Assembly (NCBI GenBank): GCA_025453925.1
Contig: JALOPK010000277.1
Span: forward strand, 1-10,787
Length of the DNA: 10,787 bases
Direction: 5' to 3'
Origin: Candidatus Eiseniibacteriota bacterium
GTDB lineage: Bacteria > JAFGKV01
The notes beneath the pieces are model-generated. The model had not been told where the DNA came from. It did no database searches and saw only the letters and a list, made by a program, of their open reading frames with translations. Shown here piece after piece: positions 1 to 6,023 of this stretch. The first letter of the stretch is position 1, and each line of letters opens with the position of its first letter. The position numbers and the translations under genes are program-made.

Positions 1-1428
1 TGGCACATGGAGGCGGCGGACACGACGGGAGTGGTGGGTGCCTTCCCGTCGCTGGCACTGGACGCGTCGGGGCTGCCTCGCATCGGCTACCAGGACCTGA
101 CCGACGAGGGGAACACCCAGGTGATGTATGCGGAGTATGATGGGGCAGCGTGGCACGTATGCCAGGTGGACACGGGAGGAGCTTTGGAATCACACGTCTC
201 GTTGGCGTTGGACTCCTCAGGCAACCCGCACATCAGCAACGACGCCTACTGGAGTGTCGTCAAGTACTCGTGGCGAGACGAGAGCGGGTGGCACACCGAG
301 ATCGCGGCTGAAGGCGAGTTTGTCGGATGGTTCACCTCGCTGGCGCTGGATGCATCAGGACGAGCGCACATCAGCCACGTCAAGCATTTCGCGGAGGACG
401 CAACGGCCTATGATCTCCTCTACACGCTCCGCGGGGAGACGGGGTGGCAGACACAGGAGGTAGACCACGAAGGGCTATTTGGGGCCGACCCTTGCTTGGC
501 GTTGGACTCGGCGGGCACCCCGCACTTCGCCTACATGGAGGGAAGGACGCTCTCACTGGGCTATGCGACCATGGGAGCCGCGGGGTGGTATACGGAGATC
601 GTGCACCCCGGGGGGCAGATTGGGCTATTCAGCTCCATCGCCATGGATTCATCCGACAATCCCCACATCAGCTACCACGAGTTCGTGCCCGGAGGGGGCT
701 TGGACTACGCCCGCAAAGACGCAGCGGGATGGCATATCGAGGTCGTCGATGCATCCGGCTGGGTAGGCCCGCACTCCTCCTTGGCACTGGATCAGAGGGA
801 ACGGCCGCACATCAGCTACCAGGATAGGGGGTGGTACAATCTGAAGTATGCCTTCAAGGGTGACGGGGGCTGGCACGTGCAGACGGTGGATGCTGCCGGC
901 GACGTTGGCACCTACACCTCGATTGCGGTGGACGCCTCCGGCTGCCCCCACATCAGCTACTACGACGGGACAAATGACGCCTTGAAGTATGCGTCATGGG
1001 AGGATGCAGGGTGGGAGATCGTGACCGTCGATGCATCGGCAGCTGTCGGATCGTACACATCGCTGGCGCTGGATGCCGACGGGCGTGCGCACATCAGCTA
1101 CTACGACGGGACGAACAGCGCACTCAAGTATGCCTACTGGGATGAGAATGGTCTGCATGTAGAGACGGTCGATTCGGAGGGAGAGGTCGGCATCGAGACG
1201 TCACTGGCGCTGGATGATGAGGGGAATCCGCACATCAGCTATCTGGACCACGGTGCCATGCACTATGGTCTCAAGTACGCCTACCGCGGGGCTTCCGGCT
1301 GGGTGGTCCAGAATCTGGCGTCTGACGCCGCGGATGGCACGTCCATCGATCTTGATGCGCCCGGCACCCCTCACATCGCCTACCACTCCCTCTACAGGGA
1401 TCTAAAGTACGCCCACCTCGGTGGGCCT
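1..1428 (+). repeat. Ten in-gene tandem repeats of about 141 bp
   Basis: Ten coding repeats begin with W at the start of each unit (for example WHVCQVD, WHTEIAA, WHIEVVD, WHVQTVD). They are degenerate at DNA level, except that units 7 and 8 share an identical 23-base stretch (949-971 and 1090-1112, exactly 141 bp apart), suggesting a fairly recent unit duplication or conversion. Confidence 0.85.
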
Positions 1429-1746
1429 GGCAGCATAAGCCTCTCCGCCCAGGTGGCCGGGAGTGTGCTGCAGCTTTCATGGCAACCCGTCAATCAGGTG
1501 TCGGCCTACTGGGTGTATGGCGCGTCGAATCTTCCGTGGTTCGTGCCGGGGTTCGCACCTGACTACCAGTACCGAATCACCACGTTGCCCTGCAGTGCCA
1601 CTACGTGGTCCAGTTCGAACGGTGTCGGTGATCCCGCCGCCAACTGGACCTACCTGGTGATGGCGGTGGATGCTGCCGAGCAGGAGCTGTGTCGCTCAAA
1701 CAGAGTCGGGGAGGAGGACTTCGAGGCGGAGATACCCCAGGAGTGA
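1..1746 (+). CDS. Secreted tandem-repeat (beta-propeller-like) protein with C-terminal FN3-like module, 5' end outside window
   Basis: The frame is open from base 1 and ends with TGA at 1744-1746, so 581 residues are visible and the N-terminus is missing. Residues 1 to about 476 are ten imperfect repeats of 44-52 residues. Each repeat reads roughly WHxExVD, then SLALDxxGxPHISY, then LKYAYRDxxG. That pattern of four short hydrophobic strands per unit resembles beta-propeller blades. Residues 477-581 form a different, FN3-like module (LSWQPVN, YWVYGASNLPWF, NWTYLVMAVDAAEQ) ending in SNRVGEEDFE. The gene at 1882-4281 has the same design and is clearly a paralogue. By analogy with it, a signal peptide should lie upstream of the window. 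The ligand or substrate is unknown. No catalytic motif is visible, so a binding or structural role outside the cytoplasm is an inference. The call as a real coding region is strong; the fold assignment is moderate. Confidence 0.9.
   Translation, partial: WHMEAADTTGVVGAFPSLALDASGLPRIGYQDLTDEGNTQVMYAEYDGAAWHVCQVDTGGALESHVSLALDSSGNPHISNDAYWSVVKYSWRDESGWHTEIAAEGEFVGWFTSLALDASGRAHISHVKHFAEDATAYDLLYTLRGETGWQTQEVDHEGLFGADPCLALDSAGTPHFAYMEGRTLSLGYATMGAAGWYTEIVHPGGQIGLFSSIAMDSSDNPHISYHEFVPGGGLDYARKDAAGWHIEVVDASGWVGPHSSLALDQRERPHISYQDRGWYNLKYAFKGDGGWHVQTVDAAGDVGTYTSIAVDASGCPHISYYDGTNDALKYASWEDAGWEIVTVDASAAVGSYTSLALDADGRAHISYYDGTNSALKYAYWDENGLHVETVDSEGEVGIETSLALDDEGNPHISYLDHGAMHYGLKYAYRGASGWVVQNLASDAADGTSIDLDAPGTPHIAYHSLYRDLKYAHLGGPGSISLSAQVAGSVLQLSWQPVNQVSAYWVYGASNLPWFVPGFAPDYQYRITTLPCSATTWSSSNGVGDPAANWTYLVMAVDAAEQELCRSNRVGEEDFEAEIPQE
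1625..1658 (+). repeat. 34-bp stretch identical to 4166-4199 in the paralogous gene
   Basis: The sequence encoding GDPAANWTYLV in the C-terminal module is base-for-base identical over 34 bp at 1625-1658 and 4166-4199. The surrounding module sequences are also similar. The rest of the two genes is far more diverged, which points to recent duplication or gene conversion of the module. Confidence 0.8.
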
Positions 1747-1881
1747 GTCGGATAATGCGAGCACAGGCCCGAAACGGCAGGAGGTGAGACGGACAGGAGA
1801 GCGACCACACGACGTGTGCCCAGAGGCACGGTGCCGATGGGCGGTAGCGTCACGTCAGGCACGACGGAAAGGGGTGAAACA

Positions 1882-4281
1882 ATGCTCAGGGGAACAGGCG
1901 CGGATCGAGGGTGGATACGAGCGGGGTGTGGGCCGCTGGTGCTCACGCTGGCGTTGACGTGGTGGACATGTCTGCTCTGTCCGACGCTCGTCGCCCAGAC
2001 CTGGGAGATCGAGGTGGCGGAGTACGGGAAGCAGTTTTCATTCATGACCAGCCGGAGTCTGCGAGTCGACACGGACGATCATGTGCACATCGCCTACGGG
2101 GAGAACAAGCTCTACTACGCGTTCTACGACGGACTCGCATGGCACTATGAAGTAGCCGACTGGACCTCCAACGTGGGCAAACACGCGGCCCTCGCGCTGG
2201 ACGCATCCGGGCAGCCGCATATCAGTTACTTCAGCTACGGGCCTCGAGGTCTGCAGTATGCGTTCCGGGACGGCGAGGGGTGGCACACCGAACTTGTGGA
2301 CTACTGGCTCGGGAGTTCCGGCAACTTCGGCGCGTTGGAGCTGGACGCAACGGGCTCTCCGCACATCAGCTATGTCGATGATGATGATGAATTGCTGAAG
2401 TATGCCCACCGAACGGCGTCGGGCTGGGAGATAGAAACACTGGACATGACGCACGTGGGTGGGTACACCGCGCTGGCACTCGATGCGATGGGGTATCCCC
2501 ATATCTCCTACTGTAACGACCTTGCCCATATGCGGAAGTATGCCTATCGAGACGGCGGCGGCTGGCACTATGACACGATGGGGTGGGGCGGCACGTTCGC
2601 CTCCATGGCCCTGGATGAGGCGGAGTTTCCTCATGTCGCCTACTCCGGCGGATCCGACTATGACGTGCGGTATGCGTACAAGGACAACTCGGGTTGGCAC
2701 CTCGAGACCGTGGCATCCACGGGGAGCATCACAGGGCACCTCTCGCTGGGCTTGGACGAATCCGGAACCCCCCACATCGGTTACAACGCACTGGTCATGA
2801 CGTACGCCCGACGAGAGGGCTCGACCTGGGTCTTCGAAGGCGTGGACCCGACGGCATTCCGGGGCTGGTATCCGTCCCTGGCGCTGGACAGCGCGGGGAA
2901 TCCCTGGCTGAGCTACCTACCTACGTCTCCAACCCAGGACTTGAAGTGTGCGCACCGGAGCGGAAATTCCCCGTGGCAGATCATGGTCGTTGACAAACGG
3001 AGGTACGGGGGTTTCTGCATATCACTGGCCCTGGACGGCGGGGGCTCTCCCCATCTCAGCCACTTCGATCTGGCTGCGCTCAATCTAAGGTATGTCCACA
3101 GAGACAACACGGGGTGGCATGGTATCACCGTTGACAGCCCTGGCGAGGTTGGCTGGTACTCGTCGCTGGTGGTGGATGCGGCGGACCGCCCCCACATCAG
3201 CTACTGCGACTGGACGAACTGGTCTGACGCCAACCTCAAGTATGCCTCCTGCGATGGAGCTGCCTGGCATCGCGAGACCGTGGACTCGTTCGGGAACGTG
3301 GGGACGTACACGTCACTGGCCCTCGACGTGTCCGGCTTCCCCCACATCACCTACTACGATGATACCAACGGCGACCTCAAGTATGCCCGAAACGATGCAG
3401 CCGGTTGGCACATCGAGACCGTGGACGGACCGGGGGACGTGGGCCAGTGGTCATCATTGGTGCTGGACACCGCGTCCTATCCGCATGTCAGCTACCTTGA
3501 CTCGACGGATTTCGACTTGAAGTACGCGTATGAGGACGTAGCCGGGTGGCACACGCAGACGGTCGACTCAATCGGGCGTGTCGGCGCCTACTCCTCCCTT
3601 GCCCTGGATGCCGACGGGTATCCGCATATCGGGTACTCCGACCATACGAATGTGGATCTGAAGTATGCGTATCGAGATGACGCGGGATGGCATGTCGAGA
3701 TGGTGGATGATGTGGGGCTCGAGAGCCCCGGCACGTACACATCGCTGAGGCTCGACGCATCGGGCCATCCACATGTCAGCTACTGCTCCTCTTCATTCAC
3801 CGAGCTGAGGTACGCCTATCGGGACGATACGGGGTGGCAGGTGTGGCCGGTGGATGCGGAAGGCGCGTCCGGTGCCTGGACGTCGCTATTCCTCGATGCG
3901 GATGGTAACCCACACATCGGATACGGGGGGCCTTATGGGGATCTGAGGTACGCGCGGCTCATCGGCCCTCACGTGATCCAGCTCAACGGCGTCCTTGCCG
4001 GTGACACCCTCCAGCTCACGTGGAGCGCGGTCACCGGTACCCAGGACTACTGGGTGTACGGTGCCGCCAATCTGCCGTGGTTCGTGCCGGGGATGGGGCC
4101 GGGGTATGCGTATCGGCTGACGATCCTGCCCACGACGACCACCACCTGGTCGAGTCCCAACGGCATCGGTGATCCCGCCGCCAACTGGACCTACCTGGTC
4201 ATGGCGGTCGGTGCTGCGGAGCAGGAGCTGGCACGCTCGAATCGGGTGGGAGAGGAGGACTTCGAAGCGGCGATCCCATGA
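1882..4281 (+). CDS. Secreted 14-repeat beta-propeller-like protein with C-terminal FN3-like module
   Basis: This gene encodes 799 residues. The ATG at 1882 is chosen because AAAGGGGTG sits about 7 bases upstream and a good signal peptide follows directly: positive residues, a hydrophobic core (LVLTLALTWW) and a likely cut after LVA near residue 38. An in-frame GTG at 1816 would put 22 polar residues before it. Mature residues 41 to about 694 consist of 14 repeats of 43-51 residues with the pattern WHxETVD, SLALDxxGxPHISY, LKYAYRD. Residues 696-799 are the FN3-like module ending in SNRVGEEDFEAAIP. Fourteen units would fit two seven-bladed propellers, or one large ring; this is an inference from the count. 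One blade contains a run of four GAT codons (2377-2388). The protein is probably exported across the inner membrane by Sec. No enzyme motif is visible. It resembles the partial gene upstream and lies 135 bp from it; the gap has small palindromes at 1806-1818 and 1825-1835 but no clear promoter. Confidence 0.93.
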   Translation: MLRGTGADRGWIRAGCGPLVLTLALTWWTCLLCPTLVAQTWEIEVAEYGKQFSFMTSRSLRVDTDDHVHIAYGENKLYYAFYDGLAWHYEVADWTSNVGKHAALALDASGQPHISYFSYGPRGLQYAFRDGEGWHTELVDYWLGSSGNFGALELDATGSPHISYVDDDDELLKYAHRTASGWEIETLDMTHVGGYTALALDAMGYPHISYCNDLAHMRKYAYRDGGGWHYDTMGWGGTFASMALDEAEFPHVAYSGGSDYDVRYAYKDNSGWHLETVASTGSITGHLSLGLDESGTPHIGYNALVMTYARREGSTWVFEGVDPTAFRGWYPSLALDSAGNPWLSYLPTSPTQDLKCAHRSGNSPWQIMVVDKRRYGGFCISLALDGGGSPHLSHFDLAALNLRYVHRDNTGWHGITVDSPGEVGWYSSLVVDAADRPHISYCDWTNWSDANLKYASCDGAAWHRETVDSFGNVGTYTSLALDVSGFPHITYYDDTNGDLKYARNDAAGWHIETVDGPGDVGQWSSLVLDTASYPHVSYLDSTDFDLKYAYEDVAGWHTQTVDSIGRVGAYSSLALDADGYPHIGYSDHTNVDLKYAYRDDAGWHVEMVDDVGLESPGTYTSLRLDASGHPHVSYCSSSFTELRYAYRDDTGWQVWPVDAEGASGAWTSLFLDADGNPHIGYGGPYGDLRYARLIGPHVIQLNGVLAGDTLQLTWSAVTGTQDYWVYGAANLPWFVPGMGPGYAYRLTILPTTTTTWSSPNGIGDPAANWTYLVMAVGAAEQELARSNRVGEEDFEAAIP
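2002..3963 (+). repeat. Fourteen in-gene tandem repeats of about 141 bp
   Basis: Fourteen coding units start at W41 and follow one another without linkers. Units 9-13 are closest to consensus (WHRETVD, WHIETVD, WHTQTVD, WHVEMVD). Units 5 to 8 are the most diverged; unit 5 is shortened and unit 7 has WLSY in place of HISY. Confidence 0.88.
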
Positions 4282-4446
4282 GGGGTAGCGCGAGGCGCAG
4301 TTGAGAGCGTCCAACGTTGGGTGTTGAACGAACCAGAGGACCAGGCGGGAACTGCAGTTATCGCTGATCAAGAAGTGAGCCCGTGATGGGGGAACCGAGC
4401 CTCCGCGAAGGGCACACGGAATCCAAGCCAATGAGCGAGTGCCACT
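4282..4446. other. Intergenic stretch between the 14-repeat gene and the IS110 element
   Basis: No credible gene is seen here. The annotated transposase frame runs through 4368-4468 only because a frameshift carried it past its natural stop at 4469-4471. This part is therefore most likely host flank read by accident. No hairpin followed by a T-run was found after the stop at 4281. Confidence 0.5.
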
Positions 4447-5672
4447 ATTCTGCTTCGTAAATACGAGTTCACGCGGCTCTTTCTTGGGGCTCGATCGAGA
4501 CGTGATGGCCAAGCGATGCAAGACGCTTTAGATGGTAGTTGGTAGATAGTTGCGAGTATCGAATGCGCGAGGGCCACCTGGGCGCGTTTCTTCCCCCTCC
4601 GCCGCGCAAGTCGACGGTGTTGCTCGGACAGATACGTGTTCCGGGTGCGACTGGCAGCCCATGCCACCTGGGTCAATGTGCCACGAAGCCACCGATTGCC
4701 TTTTGTCGTCTTTCCTGTCCGCCGCTTGCCTGCGCTCTCGTTGTTCCCCGGACATACGCCCGCCCATGATGCAAGATGTCCGGCGGTCGGAAACTGGCTC
4801 ATGTCCGTCCCTATCTCTGCAACGATTGCCTCCGCGCTGCGTACATCTATCCCCGGTACACTCACCAGCAGTTCTACTGCTTCCGTGAATCCCATGATGC
4901 CCCCCTCTCCCTCCCGCTCACCGCTCAGTTCGTCCGAGCGCAGCACAGTCTCGATCCGTGCCGTCAGTTCCGCCAGCACCTCTCCCAAGTACTGCCAATG
5001 CCTATACAGCATCCCCAGCATGAATCGATGATGGTCGGTTACCTTTCCCTCCAGCGCCATCCTCAGCTCCGGCAGTTTCCGCCGTAACCGGCGCCGCGCC
5101 TTCTCTGCCAGGACTCCCGCGTCGTCCTCTCCTCCGATGATTGCCGTGATCATCGCCTGCCCCGACGCCCCCATGATATCCGCCGCCACCGCACTCAGCT
5201 TGATGTTCCCATCCTCCAATACCTTCTGCATCCGGTTCACCACCCGCGCACGCTCTGCCGTCACCTGCGTCCGATGTCTCGTCAGATCCCGTAACTCCCG
5301 GTGCGGTCGCGGCGGTATGAAGCTCCCTCTCAGGAGCCCATGCTGCAACAGCTGCGCCAGCCACTGGCAGTCCCGTACATCCGTCTTCCGCCCCGGCACC
5401 TGCTTCACATGTTGCGCGTTGCAGATCAACACCTCAAACCGCCCCTCAAGCAGGTTGTACAACGGCTTCCAGTACACTCCCGTCGATTCCATCGCCACGT
5501 GCGTCACCCCCCACCCCTCCAACCACTCACCAAGCTCCACCAGCTCTCTCGTCATGGTCCCAAACGTCCGGGTCTCCTGCTTCACCCCGCCTCCCTCCGT
5601 CACCCGTACGTTCACCTTCACGTTCTGCTTGTGCACATCGATCCCTGCGCATCGCGCGTACATCACCTCCAT
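4368..5672 (-). CDS. IS110-family transposase, C-terminus replaced by frameshift
   Basis: The frame encodes 434 residues. The N-terminal RuvC-like DEDD domain is intact: D12 in GIDVHK, E62 in ESTGVYW, D98 and D101 in KTDVRD. The C-terminal Transposase_20 domain follows, with SVPGI at 271-275, AEIGTD at 285-290, SWAGVCPGNNESAGKRRTGK at 302-321 (S313 is the likely catalytic serine) and GNRWLR. ATG 5672 has AGGAG seven bases upstream. After residue 377 (ATIY) the sequence stops resembling the family. The usual GxxYxxLGxDYFD segment is absent and about 57 unrelated residues follow to the TGA at 4368-4370. The normal tail is found one frame over at 4540-4469. In this family the enzyme, guided by a bridge RNA, moves a circular intermediate without terminal inverted repeats. 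With this lesion the protein is probably inactive, although it is still open for translation. Confidence 0.9.
   Translation of the reverse strand: MEVMYARCAGIDVHKQNVKVNVRVTEGGGVKQETRTFGTMTRELVELGEWLEGWGVTHVAMESTGVYWKPLYNLLEGRFEVLICNAQHVKQVPGRKTDVRDCQWLAQLLQHGLLRGSFIPPRPHRELRDLTRHRTQVTAERARVVNRMQKVLEDGNIKLSAVAADIMGASGQAMITAIIGGEDDAGVLAEKARRRLRRKLPELRMALEGKVTDHHRFMLGMLYRHWQYLGEVLAELTARIETVLRSDELSGEREGEGGIMGFTEAVELLVSVPGIDVRSAEAIVAEIGTDMSQFPTAGHLASWAGVCPGNNESAGKRRTGKTTKGNRWLRGTLTQVAWAASRTRNTYLSEQHRRLARRRGKKRAQVALAHSILATIYQLPSKASCIAWPSRLDRAPRKSRVNSYLRSRIVALAHWLGFRVPFAEARFPHHGLTS
4447..4457 (-). repeat. 11-bp direct repeat, copy near the 3' end of the IS110 element
   Basis: CGAAGCAGAAT (minus strand) occurs here, 11 bases past the ancestral transposase stop, and again at 5733-5723, 51-61 bases upstream of the transposase ATG. 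Both copies have the same orientation. A chance match this long between two regions of about 270 and 190 bases is expected roughly once in eighty such comparisons under equal base use. Confidence 0.6.
4469..4540 (-). pseudogene. Out-of-frame remnant of the IS110 transposase C-terminus
   Basis: Read from 4540 downward, this frame encodes NYHLKRLASLGHHVSIEPQE followed by RAA and a TGA at 4471-4469. This matches the usual end of IS110 transposases (LxRRLxxLGYxVxLEP). It is shifted relative to the main frame, which leaves family resemblance at Y377 (4544-4542). The junction carries two near-adjacent CTACCA hexamers. The simplest reading is a deletion of the segment coding for the YxxLGxDYFD region, of a length not divisible by three. 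Confidence 0.75.
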
Positions 5673-5722
5673 GTCTCGTCTCCTCTCTGCTCTTCGCCAA
5701 GGAGGACATCGCGTGCTGTTCC

Positions 5723-5733
5723 ATTCTGCTTCG
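5723..5733 (-). repeat. 11-bp direct repeat, copy in the IS110 leader
   Basis: This is the partner of 4447-4457, in the same orientation. Its position, about 50 bases before the transposase start and same-sense with the sequence just past the transposase, is where a left donor guide would be expected. Confidence 0.6.
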
Positions 5734-5789
5734 CGCGCTCGCCGGATCCCGGCTGCAACACTCTTGGGTGCGGTTCGATGTCCACGCCA

Positions 5790-5798
5790 GACTCATAT
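5790..5798 (-). repeat. 9-bp direct repeat, inner copy in the IS110 leader
   Basis: ATATGAGTC (minus strand) is repeated at 5919-5911. It lies 57 bases upstream of the 11-bp repeat in the leader. A 9-base repeat within about 300 bases is not rare by chance (about one in six), so this alone is weak. Confidence 0.35.
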
Positions 5799-5890
5799 GC
5801 GGGCTCAACGCTCCAAGAATAGACGGCGTCTTCCCTTGGCGTCCTCTCCACAAGCTAGCGGACCCCACGACCATTTTCATCCTCTCAGGG

Positions 5891-5906
5891 TGTCGCCCCC
5901 GCGACA
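5891..5906. other. Perfect 6-bp stem hairpin with a four-base loop
   Basis: TGTCGC CCCC GCGACA on the + strand forms a GC-rich 6-bp stem. No T-run follows on either strand, so a terminator is unlikely. Its place at the start of the proposed bridge-RNA leader would suit a 5' stem-loop. Confidence 0.35.
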
Positions 5907-5910
5907 TGAC

Positions 5911-5919
5911 GACTCATAT
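5911..5919 (-). repeat. 9-bp direct repeat, outer copy possibly flanking the IS110 element
   Basis: This is the same ATATGAGTC as at 5798-5790. If the element begins just inside it, the copy would be the left target half-site and the inner copy the left target guide. The placement is speculative. Confidence 0.3.
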
Positions 5920-6010
5920 CCCTGCCCGTCCTATCCCGTCCCCCGAAGGAGCGTTTGCCCTCGTTGCATCCGGGAGGTACCTTGGGGATGCGACCTGATG
6001 GGCGTCCTAG

Positions 6011-6019
6011 AAGGAGGTG
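6011..6019 (+). promoter_or_regulatory. Strong ribosome binding site deciding a GTG start
   Basis: AAGGAGGTG lies with its GGAGG core six bases before the GTG at 6024. It is the best match to the anti-Shine-Dalgarno in this region. It favours GTG 6024 over the in-frame ATG at 5988 and TTG at 5955, either of which would place an arginine-rich stretch before the signal peptide. Confidence 0.7.
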
Positions 6020-6023
6020 GTCA

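Larger units (their letters stand above)
5673..5910 (-). ncRNA. Candidate bridge-RNA leader of the IS110 element
   Basis: This stretch upstream of the transposase has no credible gene on either strand. In IS110-group elements the non-coding end 5' of the transposase encodes the bridge RNA, with a target loop first and a donor loop second. Read on the minus strand, it holds a possible 5' hairpin (5906-5891), an ATATGAGTC match to the outer flank (5798-5790), a GCCGG-GAT-CCGGC hairpin (5753-5741) and the 11-base match to the far element end (5733-5723). That order fits target guide before donor guide. Exact ends, folding and expression are not shown by the sequence. No convincing right-hand guides were found. 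Confidence 0.35.
4447..5919 (-). mobile_element. Decayed IS110-family insertion sequence, ends approximate
   Basis: The element is defined by its transposase (5672-4469 in the ancestral frame). IS110 elements lack terminal inverted repeats and make no ordinary target duplication, so the ends cannot be read directly. The proposed transposase-distal end near 4447-4457 lies 11 bases beyond the ancestral stop and matches 5723-5733 in the leader. The proposed other end near 5911 rests on a 9-bp match between 5911-5919 and 5790-5798. It sits between two secreted-protein genes that share a C-terminal module and is opposite to them in direction. Identity is firm; the boundaries are tentative. Confidence 0.7.

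Noticed and set aside
2377-2391. Run of four GAT codons encoding part of DDDDE
   Set aside because: It is a short in-frame run between two strands of a blade and too short to treat as a phase-variable tract.
2038-2775. Minus-strand open frame of 245 codons inside the 14-repeat gene
   Set aside because: It mirrors the repeat periodicity of the coding strand, has no ribosome site and no recognisable domain.
5695-5841. 8-bp inverted repeat CGCCAAGG / CCTTGGCG in the IS110 leader (5695-5702 and 5834-5841)
   Set aside because: It could close a large RNA structure, but an 8-bp inverted repeat in a region this size is expected about every second time by chance.
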